Source of the DNA: Streptomyces hiroshimensis
Lineage (GTDB): Bacteria; Actinomycetota; Actinomycetes; Streptomycetales; Streptomycetaceae
Length of the DNA stretch: 64,000 nt
Assembly: GCF_014650335.1 (NCBI RefSeq)
Contig: NZ_BMUT01000011.1
Coordinates: forward strand, 124,001 to 188,000
Reading direction: 5' to 3'
Below the pieces are notes generated by a model, which saw nothing but the letters and a program-made list of their open reading frames with translations, did no database searches and had not been told where the DNA came from. This document shows positions 34,174 through 43,663 of this stretch, one piece after another. Both the position numbers and the translations under genes were made by a program. Positions within the stretch are counted from its first letter, which is position 1, and every line of letters starts with the position of its first letter.

Positions 34174-36450
34174 ATGAGCGTGTCCGCCCGCCGGCTCCTG
34201 CGTCACGAGGGCGTGCCGCAGGCGGCCCGCCGCGCCCTGTGGGTGGTGGCGGCCGGCTGCCCCGGCTTCTACTTCTTCCGGTACGTCACCGGCGACTCCG
34301 TCATGGCCCTGTACGCCATGTTCGGCGCGCTGCCCCTCGCCATGTTCTGCCGCATCCCCGGCCCGCCGGCGCAGCGGACCCGGATCCTGCTCACCGCCCT
34401 GCCCGTCGGCTGGATCCTCGTCACCGCCGGAACGCTCCTCGCCGTCAACCCCTGGGCGGCCGCCGCCGGCATGTTCGCCGTCGGATTCGTCATCTCCTAC
34501 TGCGGCGTCGGCGGCCCGCGCCTGACCGGCCTCGCCATGGCCTTCCAGCTCTTCTACGTGCTGCCCTGCTTCCCGCCCTACGAGCCCGGCACGCTCGACT
34601 CCCGCCTCGCCGGCCTCACCACGGGCATCCTGCTCGCCGTCCTGGCCGAGCGGTTCCTGTGGCCCGAACCCGCTCCCGTCCCCTACCGCGCCGTGCTCGC
34701 CGAGGCGGTGGCGGCCGTGGCCGACTACGCCAGCGCCACCGCCTACCACCTCGAAGCCGGCGGCGGCGCACCGGCCGAACGGGAGGCGGCCGACCGCGCG
34801 CTGGCCGCCGCCCGCCTCTCCCGCGTGCCCGTCACCGAGCGCCCGGCCTCGCCCTCCGTGCACGACCGGGCCCTCAACCACGCCCGCGCGGCCGTCCGCC
34901 ACGTGCGCGACCAGCTCGACCGCCTCGCCGACTGCCCCGGCCACCCCGCGGCCGGCCCCGCCGCCGTGATCCTGCTCCGGCACACCGAACTCTCCCTGCG
35001 GTCCGTCGCCGGCGAACTGCGCACCGGCGTCCCGGGCACGCAGCCCGACCCGCTGCCCGCGGCCCTCGCCGCCTTCGACGCCGTCCGCGTCGCCGAACTG
35101 CGGGAAGCCTCCACCGCGCGGCTGCGCCAGGACGCCGTCGCCCGCTCGGCCGCCGAAGGCACCAGGCTGGCCGTCGAGGCCGCCCGCCTCGCGCTCGGCC
35201 ACGGGCAGCGGCCCGCCGTGGCCCCGCCCGCTGCAGCGCAGCCCGCCGCAGCGCCGCCGCACCCCGGCGCCGACGTCCTCGCGTACGCCGGCACACCCCC
35301 GCACCTGCTGTGGTGGCGGCGCCTGCGGATGCACCTGACCCCCCACTCGGTCCACCTGCAGAACGCCCTGCGGCTGGCCGTGGCGCTGGCCTGCGCCCGG
35401 CTGCTCGTCGGCGCGCTCGACCTGTCCCACGGCTTCTGGGTGCTGCTCGCGACCCTCAGCCTCATGCGGACCTCGGCGGCCGACACCCGCGCGGCCCTGG
35501 TCCCCGCCTTCGCCGGTACGGTCGTGGGCGCCGCCGTCGCAGCCCTGATGCTCTACACCGTCGGGGACCGGCCCCTCGTCTACGCCCTCGCCCTGCCCGT
35601 CGTCATCTTCGCCGGCTTCACCCTGGGGCCCCCGCTCGGGCCCGCCTGGACGCAGGCCGCCTTCACCCTCGCCTTCGTCCTCGTCTTCACCCAGATCTCC
35701 GGCGCCGACTGGCGGCTGTCCGAGACCCGGCTCCTCGACGTCGCGGTCGGCGGTGCGGTCGGCGCGCTCGCCGGCCTCCTCGCCTGGCCGCGCGGCGGTC
35801 GCGGCGAACTCGCGCGCGACATGGCCGACTTCCTCACCGAGGGCGCCGTCGCCTGCCGCGCCGTCACGGCACTCCTGGGCGACGACCGGCTCCAGCGCGA
35901 CCGCTCCCAGGGCGACCCGCTGCAGCCGGCGCGGCGCGCCATGCACCTCGCCGACGCCTCCTTCGCCCAGTACCTGACGGAGCGCATGCGCCGCAAGCGG
36001 CCCGAGCCGCACTGGGAGGCCGCCCTGGCCACCGGGCGCACCATCGTGCACGGCGCGGAGCTCTTGCTGATGACCCATCAGGACGGGCTGCGCGACCCCC
36101 TCCCGCCCGGCCCCGCCGCCGCCCTGACCGGGCTCGCCGGACAGGTGGCACAGGAGGTGCTGCGCGCCGCCGACACCCTGCGCGGGTCCGGACCGCGCGA
36201 GCCCCGTACGACCGTCTCCCGTTTCCCGGCGGAGGACTCCGGCCCCCTGCGGCGGGCGGCCGACCGGCACGGCATCGACGACGCCCACGTCCTGCTCATC
36301 GTCGACACCGAGGCCTGGCTCACCGGAGTGGCCCACGACGCGGTCCGCACCCGCTCGGCGCCGCCCCGGACGGAGGTCCCGGCCACCCGCCGGGCGGGTC
36401 CGTCCAGGGCGCGGGTGCGGGGTGCCGGGCCCGGCGGCCTCACGCCCTGA
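34174..36450 (+). CDS. FUSC-family membrane protein (aromatic acid exporter-like)
   Basis: A 758-residue protein. ATG 34174 has GGTGG 8 bases upstream; GTG 34162 is possible. It has two membrane blocks of about six helices (about 20-165 and 395-540) split and followed by long cytosolic helical regions, the duplicated layout of FUSC/ArAE proteins. The second block has the family motif GFWVLLATLSLMRTSAADTRAALVPAFAGT. FUSC proteins export aromatic acids and toxic organics. A palindrome-bearing promoter lies upstream. It overlaps the convergent flavoprotein gene by 11 bases. Confidence 0.88.
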   Translation: MSVSARRLLRHEGVPQAARRALWVVAAGCPGFYFFRYVTGDSVMALYAMFGALPLAMFCRIPGPPAQRTRILLTALPVGWILVTAGTLLAVNPWAAAAGMFAVGFVISYCGVGGPRLTGLAMAFQLFYVLPCFPPYEPGTLDSRLAGLTTGILLAVLAERFLWPEPAPVPYRAVLAEAVAAVADYASATAYHLEAGGGAPAEREAADRALAAARLSRVPVTERPASPSVHDRALNHARAAVRHVRDQLDRLADCPGHPAAGPAAVILLRHTELSLRSVAGELRTGVPGTQPDPLPAALAAFDAVRVAELREASTARLRQDAVARSAAEGTRLAVEAARLALGHGQRPAVAPPAAAQPAAAPPHPGADVLAYAGTPPHLLWWRRLRMHLTPHSVHLQNALRLAVALACARLLVGALDLSHGFWVLLATLSLMRTSAADTRAALVPAFAGTVVGAAVAALMLYTVGDRPLVYALALPVVIFAGFTLGPPLGPAWTQAAFTLAFVLVFTQISGADWRLSETRLLDVAVGGAVGALAGLLAWPRGGRGELARDMADFLTEGAVACRAVTALLGDDRLQRDRSQGDPLQPARRAMHLADASFAQYLTERMRRKRPEPHWEAALATGRTIVHGAELLLMTHQDGLRDPLPPGPAAALTGLAGQVAQEVLRAADTLRGSGPREPRTTVSRFPAEDSGPLRRAADRHGIDDAHVLLIVDTEAWLTGVAHDAVRTRSAPPRTEVPATRRAGPSRARVRGAGPGGLTP

Positions 36451-38014
36451 TCTGCGCCTGCGCCTCCGTGCCCGGCGCCGCCCCCTGGCCGCGGCCCGCC
36501 GGCGAGGGCTCCGCCGGTGCGGGCTCCGCCGGTGCCTGCGCCAGCCGGTCCGCGACCTGCCGGGCCTGGCGGACCACATTGCGCAGGTGGTTGGCGAACG
36601 GGATGCGGACGTGCGTACCGACCCCCACCACCCACACGTGCTCCGGCCGCGCCTCCGGCCCGCTCCGTACCCGCAGATCCGCCTCCAGACGGCCGACGGC
36701 CGTGGCCCCCTCGGGCGCGCCGTCCAGGTGAAGGACGCTCTGCTCCCGGTCCCAGTGCAGGAGGGGCGGGCTGAATCCGGTCGCGTTGACGACGTAGTCG
36801 AAGCGCTCCGGCGCGGCACCCGAACGCTCCGCCAGCCATGTCCCGTCCTCGAACGAGACGGACCGCGGATAGGGCCGGAGCATGCGCAGCGCCCCGCAGT
36901 CGAAGTGCGCGAGCAGCCGCCGGGCGTTGACGTGGGAGAGGGCGGTCGCGTACCGGCCGGTCATCCAGGCGAACTCCGCGGCCAGCTCCCGGAGGCGGCC
37001 CGGGGGCAGCGCGGGCGCCAGTGCGATGAGCTGCTCGATCAAGGGCACCATGACGTCCGGCCACGCGCAGGCGCCCTCCTCGACGAGGGCGGTCTCCTCG
37101 CGCAGCCGCTGCACGGGATCGCCGGCGCGGGAGACCTGACGGCGCAGGGGGCGGCGGTCGCGCAGCCGGATCGCCTCCACCACGCACCGCACCAGGCGGT
37201 CCTCCAGGTACGGGTCCGCGGGGTCGAGGCGGGAGATGCGCTCCAGCGGCGGGTACGGGCGCAGTGGCGCGGCCAGGGACTCACGGACGGCGGGCAGCCG
37301 GCCGGACGGTGAGGTGAGGGCGGCGCGGTGGCCGTCGCGGCACAGCAGCAGCGCCGCGTCCGCCGCCGACTGGTGGCTGCCGAGGACGAGCACCCGCGAG
37401 CCCGGGCGCAGGCCTTGCCGGATCCGGGCGGCCGGATAGGGGCTGTCGAGGTAGCGCGGGTGGTCCAGGAAGGCGGCGAAGCCGTCCGGGACCCGGGGCC
37501 GGTGGACGCCGGTGCAGACGACGACGTCGTCGGCGCGCAGCTCCTCGCCGGTGCCGAGCCGCACCCGGTGACCGTCGGGGCCGCCCGCGCTGATGCTCTC
37601 CGCGCTCGCGCGTACGTGCTGGACGGCGACGCCGATCCGCCCGGCCTGCTCCCGGGCCCGGGCAGAGCGGTCGGCGCAGTATTCGGCCATCCGGGCGCGG
37701 GGGACGCAGTCCTTCGCGGTGCCCGTCCAGCCGTGCTCGCGCAGGTGGTCGACGAAGTCGCCGGGCCGGTCCGCGAGGAGCGAGTTGAGCTCGGCCGCGG
37801 TGTTGCACAGCAGCAGCGGGTCGTCGTCCCCGAAGGCCAGCCCCCATCCGGCGGGGTGGGGGTCCACGACCCGGACGCTCCTGACGGGCCGGGGCGGACG
37901 GCAGTCGGTGAGCGCGCTGACCAGCTGCAGCAGCACGCTGGTCCCGGCGACCCCGCCGCCGACGATGACGACGTCCCGGCCGGTGATACGAGCGATACCG
38001 GCGATATGTCCCAC
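36440..38014 (-). CDS. FAD/NAD(P)-binding protein (lysine N-hydroxylase-like)
   Basis: About 524 residues; GTG 38014 is chosen (GGGAGG 8 bases upstream), while ATG 38038 lacks a spaced site. The N-terminal FAD motif is VVIVGGGVAGTSVLLQL, with an internal GSRVLVLGSHQSAADAALLL second Rossmann motif and a C-terminal VVNATGFSPPLL (ATG-type) motif. It belongs to the NAD_binding_9 / FAD-NAD(P) group related to N-monooxygenases. No siderophore genes are adjacent. Divergent from the MFS exporter with 153 bases between, so possibly coregulated. Confidence 0.85.
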   Translation of the reverse strand: MGHIAGIARITGRDVVIVGGGVAGTSVLLQLVSALTDCRPPRPVRSVRVVDPHPAGWGLAFGDDDPLLLCNTAAELNSLLADRPGDFVDHLREHGWTGTAKDCVPRARMAEYCADRSARAREQAGRIGVAVQHVRASAESISAGGPDGHRVRLGTGEELRADDVVVCTGVHRPRVPDGFAAFLDHPRYLDSPYPAARIRQGLRPGSRVLVLGSHQSAADAALLLCRDGHRAALTSPSGRLPAVRESLAAPLRPYPPLERISRLDPADPYLEDRLVRCVVEAIRLRDRRPLRRQVSRAGDPVQRLREETALVEEGACAWPDVMVPLIEQLIALAPALPPGRLRELAAEFAWMTGRYATALSHVNARRLLAHFDCGALRMLRPYPRSVSFEDGTWLAERSGAAPERFDYVVNATGFSPPLLHWDREQSVLHLDGAPEGATAVGRLEADLRVRSGPEARPEHVWVVGVGTHVRIPFANHLRNVVRQARQVADRLAQAPAEPAPAEPSPAGRGQGAAPGTEAQAQIRA

Positions 38015-38167
38015 AGGCACCGTCCTCCCCTCGGTCATCCCCCCGGTCCGTAGAGCTCCCTGCCCATCCGGACCTCCCGCGGAACCCGCGCGGCCCGTGC
38101 AGACGCAAAGCCGCAGCCCGCGGCGCTCCGGGATGCGACCCGCCCGGGCGCCGGTTACGTTCCGCCT

Positions 38168-39736
38168 GTGGACCGTGTCTCCGGCGGACTCTCCCCCGAA
38201 AGGCCTCCCGGGCAGGCGCCGGCCGACCCCGCGCGCTGGGCGATGCTCGCCGTCCTGTGCGCGAGCCTCCTGCTCGTGGCGATGGACGCCACGATCCTCA
38301 ACGTGGCGCTGCCCTCCCTCATCAAGGAGATGCGGCCCGACGCCCTCGAACAGCTGTGGATCATCGACATCTACGGCCTGGTGCTGGGCGGCCTGCTGGT
38401 CACGGCCGGCGCGGTGGGGGACCGGGTGGGCCGGAAGCTGCTGTTCACCACCGGGTTCACGGTCTTCGGCGCGGCCTCGGTGCTCGCCGCCACGGCCGGT
38501 GCCACCGACAGCGTGCTGCAGCTGATCGCGGGCCGGGTCCTCCTCGCGATCGGCGGGGCCATGGTGATGCCCTCGACGCTGTCCCTGATCCGCACCATCT
38601 TCACCGACGCCCACGAGCGCACCCTCGCGATCGGCATCTGGGCGGCCGTCGCCGGGGCGGGCGCCGCGATCGGCCCTCTCGTGGGCGGCCTGCTGGTGAA
38701 CTCCTTCTCGTGGTCGGCGGCGTTCTGGGTGAACGTCCCCGTCGTCCTCGTCACCGTGGTGGCGGCCGTCCTGCTGCTGCCCGAGTACCGCAGCCCGTCG
38801 CACCACGACCTCGACCTCGTCGCGGCCGTGCTCTCCGTCGTCGGGGTGATCCTCACGGCCTGGGGCATCAAGCACCTCGCGGGCGGCTTCCGCCCGCTGG
38901 ACCTCGCCGCCCTGCTGGTCGGCATCGCGGCGCTGACCTGGTTCGTCCGCCGCCAGCTGCAGTCCGCCGACCCGCTGTTGGACGTCCGCCTCTTCGCGAG
39001 CCGCCCCTTCCTGGCCGCCGCCCTCGCCACCCTCATCGCCATGATGGCCATCGGCGCGGCCCTCTACCTGATCTCGCTGTGGCTGCAGTACGTCCGCGGC
39101 TACGACGCCCTGGCCGCCGGCCTGCGCACCCTGCCGGTGGCGCTCGCCCTGCTCGCCTCCTCGCTGCTGACGCCGTGGCTGCTGCGCCGCACCGGCGTGC
39201 GCACCGTCCTGACGGCGGGACTGGCGGCCCTGCTCTGCGGCTTCGTCGTCCTCGCCGCCGCACCCCAGCCCCTGGCCTACGGTGCGGTGGCCGTCGCCCT
39301 GGTCACCTTCGGCATCGGCGACGGCATGGCGATCACCGCCTCCGCGGCCGTCATGATGGCGGCCGTCCGCCCCGAGCGGGCCGGGCAGGCCGGCGCGGTC
39401 TCGGAGAGCGCGTACGAACTGGGCATCGGCTTCGGCGTCGCCCTCCTCGGCAGCATCCACACCACCCTCTTCCGCTCGGGCATGACGGACCTGCCCGGAC
39501 AGGTGCGGGGAGCGGCCCGCGAGACCGCCCGCGAGTCGGTGGGCGGCGCGGACCAGGTGGCCCGCGACCTCGGCTACGACACCGGCCCGGGCCGGGCACT
39601 CCTGGTCGCGGCGAGATCGGCGTTCAACGACGCCCTGACCACGACCGCGCTGGTCTCGGCGTGCATCGTGGCAACAGCCGTAGTCCTGGCGGCCCTCCTC
39701 GTCCCGAAGGGCTTCCGCGCGGACTCGGCGCACTGA
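38168..39736 (+). CDS. MFS drug exporter, DHA2 (14-TM) family
   Basis: A 522-residue inner-membrane proton antiporter starting at GTG 38168. About fourteen hydrophobic segments are present, with the family motif D1 (LLLVAMDATILNVALPSL), motif A (GDRVGRKLLF) and motif C-like GAGAAIGPLVGGLL. EmrB/QacA-type proteins export cationic or amphipathic drugs and the host's own antibiotics. Divergent from the flavoprotein gene; substrate unknown. Confidence 0.92.
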   Translation: MDRVSGGLSPERPPGQAPADPARWAMLAVLCASLLLVAMDATILNVALPSLIKEMRPDALEQLWIIDIYGLVLGGLLVTAGAVGDRVGRKLLFTTGFTVFGAASVLAATAGATDSVLQLIAGRVLLAIGGAMVMPSTLSLIRTIFTDAHERTLAIGIWAAVAGAGAAIGPLVGGLLVNSFSWSAAFWVNVPVVLVTVVAAVLLLPEYRSPSHHDLDLVAAVLSVVGVILTAWGIKHLAGGFRPLDLAALLVGIAALTWFVRRQLQSADPLLDVRLFASRPFLAAALATLIAMMAIGAALYLISLWLQYVRGYDALAAGLRTLPVALALLASSLLTPWLLRRTGVRTVLTAGLAALLCGFVVLAAAPQPLAYGAVAVALVTFGIGDGMAITASAAVMMAAVRPERAGQAGAVSESAYELGIGFGVALLGSIHTTLFRSGMTDLPGQVRGAARETARESVGGADQVARDLGYDTGPGRALLVAARSAFNDALTTTALVSACIVATAVVLAALLVPKGFRADSAH

Positions 39737-40130
39737 TGTTCCCGCCGACCGCGCTCTGTGATGCAGGACATGCGACTTGCTGGGGGGACGTTTCGTCGCG
39801 CGCGGTTGCGCCCGTTAGCCGGGGCAGTTGCCTGCGGACTGGGCTTGGCCCTGACTGCGGGAGCGTTACGTGGAGGTGGGCTCACTCCGCGGAGAGAGCC
39901 GGGACGTGTCGCCGCCGCAGAAGACTGTGTATGGGCAGCTCGGGGGTGGCAGGAATGTAATTCTGCGGTTCAACAAACTGAGTAGTTGGGGCTTGAGGAG
40001 CGGCGATTTGCTTCCGCAGGGTGACGTCAACGTGATCCTTTATGGCGGAGTAAAGGCATGGTAGAAGGATCCGGGAAGAAGTATCGGTAAGCGCTGAGCT
40101 CTATTGCCTCCGAGATGAGGTGAGTGAAAG
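39737..40130 (+). pseudogene. Degenerate low-GC region with broken secreted-protein-like frames
   Basis: Base composition drops clearly here. One frame (39758-39985) begins with a signal-like stretch (RPLAGAVACGLGLALTAG). It is overtaken by another (39870-40064) ending FNKLSSWGLRSGDLLPQGDVNVILYGG, as if a single secreted or toxin-like gene had been frameshifted. Neither frame has a strong ribosome site. The reading as a polymorphic-toxin remnant is speculative. Confidence 0.35.
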
Positions 40131-40334
40131 ATGAGCTACGGCCTGGTGGTTTGGCAAGGGGACGTGCCGTCCAGTGATCACGAAGCGGCTAGGGTGCATA
40201 ATCGCCTGTACAGCGAGTACCTCGACGGCGATGAGCTGCTCCCGACGGTAAGCGTCATCACCGAGTTCCTGGCTGGACTCTCTTGGGAGTTTTCTGAGGG
40301 GTCAATCCTCAGGGTTAACTCTCGGCCACGTTGA
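40131..40334 (+). pseudogene. Truncated small protein (N-terminal fragment)
   Basis: A 67-residue frame starting at ATG 40131, behind GATGAGGTGAG. The start MSYGLVVWQGDVPSSDHEAARVHNRLYSEYL resembles the beginning of longer Streptomyces proteins of unknown function (a MSYDLxVWxG-type family recalled from memory). It ends soon after an FLAGLSWEF segment with no C-terminal domain. Low GC and a degenerate neighbour on both sides suggest a decayed immunity-like or accessory gene. Confidence 0.45.
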
Positions 40335-40802
40335 ATGTCGGCGTGGGATATCTCCCGCATAAAAAGTCGATAGCGCCAGCGAAGTGAAGCCCCGGCAGAT
40401 GTTCGTCCTGGCGGGGATTCTGCGCGGTGACGGTAGTAGCTGATGGCAACGTCAGCGGATGAGGGCGGCGCAGGGTGGCGGTGACGCCGATGTGGGCGTG
40501 GCCGGGGAGGGCTTGATGACGACGAGTTCGATTCCCTGTGGGCAGTGTTGCGCTAGAGGGGATGCCTGACGAAACTCTGGTCTATGTCGACGGGGAGTCC
40601 GACATCCCGCGGTTCGGCCGCCTGACGGCCCCGCAGGGGCCGCTGGAGAAGCTTCGTGATCAGCTGTAGGGCCGGTTCGGGTTGTGGGCCGAACGGGCGG
40701 CATCGGCCGTCACCCCCGGGCTGTCCGCGCCGCGCCGCACATGCCTGCTGATAGATCGGCAGAGACATCGGCAGGAGCAGGTGCGACGCGGAAGGGGCCG
40801 TC
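40335..40802. other. Non-coding or decayed stretch
   Basis: About 470 bases without a supportable gene. A 35-codon plus-strand frame at 40561-40668 (MPDETLVYVDGESDIPRF...) looks like the tail or remnant of something larger but has no recognised family. The minus-strand frames are proline-rich shadows. Confidence 0.4.
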
Positions 40803-42062
40803 ATGGGTGTGCCTGCGGCACCGGCGCCGGAGCCGGCACCCGGGCCGCCCTCCGTCGGCGCGAGTGCCGTGCGGATCGGCGTTGCCTGTGCCGGGGCCGT
40901 GCCCGCCGTCGTGGCGCGGCTCGGTGGGGCCGGGCTGGCGCCCGGGTGGGCCGTGGCCGTCTTCGGGCTGGGCGTGCTGTGCTCGGCGCTCCTGCTGATG
41001 TGGGCCGCGGAGACGGCCCGTGTGGACATGGCCGGGGCGCTCGCCCTGGCCCTGCTGGCCTTCATCGCGGTGCTGCCCGAATACGCCGTCGACCTCTACT
41101 TCGCCTACGCGGCCGGATCCGACCCCTCCTACGCCGCCTACGCCGCGGCCAACATGACCGGCGCGAACCGGCTGCTGGTGGGCGTCGGATGGCCGCTCGT
41201 CGCGCTCGCCGCCGCCCTGGCGCTGCGCCGCCGCGGCGCGCGCCCCGGCGCGATCGTGCTGGAGCCGCACCGCCGCATCGACGTCGCCTTCCTCGCGGTG
41301 GCCGCCGTCTTCGCGTTCGTGATGCCGCTCAGCCGCGAGATCGGCTGGTACGTACCGGTGGTGCTCGTCCCCTGGTACGGCTACTACCTCTACCGGATCG
41401 CCAAGTGCGGCTCGGGTGAGATGGAGGAGCTCGTCGGCGTCCCGGCGCGGCTGGCCCTGCTGCCGCGGGCCGGGCGGCGCACCGTCACGGCCGTACTCTT
41501 CGCCGGCGCCGCCGCCGTCGTCTTCGCCTGTGCCGAGCCGTTCGCGCACGGGCTGGTGGAGGCGGGCGCCTCGCTCGGCATCGACCGCTTCGTCCTGGTC
41601 CAGTGGCTCGCCCCGCTCGCTTCCGAGGCCCCGGAGCTGATCGTGGCCGTGGTCTTCGCGTGGCGCATGCGGGCCGGCGACGGCCTCGGCGCGCTGCTGT
41701 CCAGCAAGGTCAACCAGTGGACGCTGCTGGTGGGCTGTCTGCCCCTCGCCCACGCCCTCGGCGGCGGAGGGGCGGACCTGCCGCTGGTGACCCGTCAGGT
41801 CGACGAGGTCGCCCTGACCGCCGCGCAGACCGTCCTCGCCGTCGTCGTCCTGCTGGACCTGCGCTTCGTGCGGTGGGAGGCCGCCGTCCTCTTCGTCCTC
41901 TTCGCGGTGCAGTTCGCGCTTCCGGGCGAGTACGCCCGGGAGGTGCTGACCTACGTCTACCTGGGCCTGGCGGCGGCCCTGCTGCTGACGAGGCGGTGGC
42001 GACACCTCCCGGACACGGGCCGGGCCCTGGGCGGGCGGGTCGCGGGGGACCCGCACTTCTGA
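40803..42062 (+). CDS. Sodium/calcium exchanger-like (CaCA) membrane protein
   Basis: A 419-residue protein starting at ATG 40803, behind GGAAGGGG. Two alpha-repeat motifs are seen: ALLAFIAVLPEYAVDLYFA with NMTGANRLLVG in the first half, and WLAPLASEAPELIVAVV with LLSSKVNQWTLLVGCLP in the second. The Glu of each repeat (PEY, PEL) is the ion-binding site in Na+/Ca2+ exchangers. About 11 membrane helices. The likely role is Ca2+ (or other cation) efflux. It nearly abuts the convergent ligase gene. Confidence 0.9.
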   Translation: MGVPAAPAPEPAPGPPSVGASAVRIGVACAGAVPAVVARLGGAGLAPGWAVAVFGLGVLCSALLLMWAAETARVDMAGALALALLAFIAVLPEYAVDLYFAYAAGSDPSYAAYAAANMTGANRLLVGVGWPLVALAAALALRRRGARPGAIVLEPHRRIDVAFLAVAAVFAFVMPLSREIGWYVPVVLVPWYGYYLYRIAKCGSGEMEELVGVPARLALLPRAGRRTVTAVLFAGAAAVVFACAEPFAHGLVEAGASLGIDRFVLVQWLAPLASEAPELIVAVVFAWRMRAGDGLGALLSSKVNQWTLLVGCLPLAHALGGGGADLPLVTRQVDEVALTAAQTVLAVVVLLDLRFVRWEAAVLFVLFAVQFALPGEYAREVLTYVYLGLAAALLLTRRWRHLPDTGRALGGRVAGDPHF

Positions 42063-42069
42063 CCTGCCG

Positions 42070-43152
42070 CTACGGTTCCGAGATCAGCTCCGTCACCGCC
42101 TTCAGCCCGTCCGTGGCCAGCGCCCGGCGCTGCCGCTCCGCCCCGGTGCCCCGCCGCAGCAGGCGGCTGACCAGCGAGCTCACCTGCCGGGTGTCACCCG
42201 ACTCCTCCAGTGCCTGCCCTACGTGGGCCAGGAGGCTGCGCACGACCTCGTCCGCGCCGCGGCGCCGGCCCCCGGGGTCCACGAGGACCCCGTCGAGCCC
42301 GTGCCGCGCGGCGTGCCAGTTCGCCGCGGCCAGCAGCTCCGGCAGACAGGGCGTCGGGGGCCGCCCGGCCTTCTCGTCGCGGAGGGCGGTGGCGACCAGC
42401 CCGCGGACGATGCCCGCGAACATGATGGCGTCGTCGGCGCGCAGCTGGACGTCCAGGCAGCGCACTTCGATCGTGGGATAGCGGTCCGACAGCCGCGCCT
42501 GCCAGTAGAGCTGTCCCCGGTCCTCGATCGCCCCGGCCGTCAACAGCGCCTGGATGCGCTCCTCGTAGTCGGCGAGGCCGTCGAAGTACGGGGGCGGGCC
42601 GCTGACCGGCCAGCGGCTGTAGACCACCGTCCGCCAGCTGGAGAAGCCGGTGTCGTGGCCGTTCCACAGGGGCGAGTTGCCCGCCATGGCGACCAGGACG
42701 GGCAGCCAGGGGCGCACCCGGTTGAGGACCGCCACGCCCATCTCGCGGTCGGGGATGGCGACATGGACGTGCATCCCGTGGACGAACTGCTCGTCCACGA
42801 GCTGGGCGGCACGGGTCCGCATCGCCAGATAGCGCGGATGGCCGGTGACGGGGATGGGCTCGGGCCCCGAGCACGGCGCCGTACCGCAGGCGGCGATCCG
42901 GCAGCCGGACCGCTTGGCGGCGGAGCTCACCGCATGGCGCAGCCGCAGCAGGTGCCGGCTGGCCTCGGCGAGATCGGAACAGACCGGAGTGGCAACTTCC
43001 ACCTGGGCCTGCAACAGCTCCGCCTGAATCTCCCGCTCGTTCACGACCGGTTCCAGGTCGACCGCCGCCCGGACCTCGTCGGCCAGGGGTACCGGCAGCG
43101 CGGTGGCCGGGTCGAGCAGAAGATACTCCTCCTCGATCCCTAGGGTGAGCAT
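42070..43152 (-). CDS. YbdK-type carboxylate-amine ligase (GCS2)
   Basis: A 360-residue enzyme starting at ATG 43152. It has the GCS2 pattern: TLGIEEEYLLLDP at the N-terminus, NEREIQAELLQAQVEV, the HGMHVHVAIPD metal/ATP motif, GNSPLWNGHDTGFSSWRT and PTIEVRCLDVQL. The family makes gamma-glutamyl-type amide bonds (weak glutamate-cysteine ligase in E. coli YbdK). Actinomycetes use mycothiol, so a glutathione role is unlikely. Divergent from the riboswitch-controlled hydrolase. Confidence 0.92.
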   Translation of the reverse strand: MLTLGIEEEYLLLDPATALPVPLADEVRAAVDLEPVVNEREIQAELLQAQVEVATPVCSDLAEASRHLLRLRHAVSSAAKRSGCRIAACGTAPCSGPEPIPVTGHPRYLAMRTRAAQLVDEQFVHGMHVHVAIPDREMGVAVLNRVRPWLPVLVAMAGNSPLWNGHDTGFSSWRTVVYSRWPVSGPPPYFDGLADYEERIQALLTAGAIEDRGQLYWQARLSDRYPTIEVRCLDVQLRADDAIMFAGIVRGLVATALRDEKAGRPPTPCLPELLAAANWHAARHGLDGVLVDPGGRRRGADEVVRSLLAHVGQALEESGDTRQVSSLVSRLLRRGTGAERQRRALATDGLKAVTELISEP

Positions 43153-43473
43153 GCCGTAGGGCTACCCTCGCGCCCGCGAAGCGAACCGCACGGAGCCCGC
43201 CGCTACGGCTTTCTGACGCAAAGACGCCCTCCTGCGGCCCCCGCCACCTGGTCTTTCACCTGCTGCCGAGGTGACTCGAATCCGTTCTTCAACTCCCTTT
43301 TGATAAAAGGGATTACCCGCCACTGGTGATACGGATTCACGCTCCGGTTCCAGGGATCGCCGCGAAGTGAAGAAGTTCACAGAAGTACCTTTCGGCTCCG
43401 AATTCCGGCGGTCCGTGATGCAGGATCGTGCATCGAACAACAAGATCCCGTCACCGAGGCGGGCGACCCGGGC
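43153..43473. other. Divergent promoter region before the riboswitch
   Basis: No gene. A short perfect palindrome (CCCTTTT-GAT-AAAAGGG, 43295-43311) lies midway between the YbdK-type gene and the riboswitch and may be an operator or part of the promoter that drives the riboswitch transcript. Confidence 0.5.
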
Positions 43474-43650
43474 GGACGCCGAGTCCTGCCGCCGTACCGG
43501 GTGCGGAGCAGAAGCGAATGGATCGGCAGGAGCGGGAGACCCGAGCACGGCGGACCACGATGGCGGTGGTCCTTGGGGTGAAGCCACTTCAGGTGGCCGG
43601 GCAACTTCGACAGCCCGAACCCGACAGGTCATCTTTCGTAGGCGGATGAC
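43474..43650 (+). promoter_or_regulatory. Cyclic di-AMP riboswitch (ydaO/yuaA type)
   Basis: The leader carries the conserved ydaO blocks in order: CGCCGAGTCCTGCC near the 5' end, GGAGCGGGAGACCC, TTGGGGTGAAGCC, and the long 3' block CCCGAACCCGACAGGTCATC then CGTAGGCGG (43613-43645). GTCATC (43628-43633) can also pair with GATGAC (43645-43650), right next to the ribosome site GAAGGG, which suggests how ligand folding could affect expression. In Streptomyces these switches turn off cell-wall hydrolase genes when c-di-AMP is high. Confidence 0.9.
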
Positions 43651-43663
43651 GAAGGGTTTTGGC

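Noticed and set aside
33766..36819. A 1017-codon minus-strand frame
   Set aside because: It is the antisense shadow of the FUSC and deacetylase genes, with no domains and biased Gly/Glu/Arg composition.
36440..39733. A 1097-codon minus-strand open frame
   Set aside because: Only its 3' half (36440-38014) is a flavoprotein; the rest is the antisense shadow of the MFS exporter, with low-complexity Gly/Asp/His-rich sequence.
43367..43663. N-terminal extension of the NlpC/P60 protein
   Set aside because: The extension would translate the c-di-AMP riboswitch; the ATG at 43664 has the ribosome site and the signal peptide.
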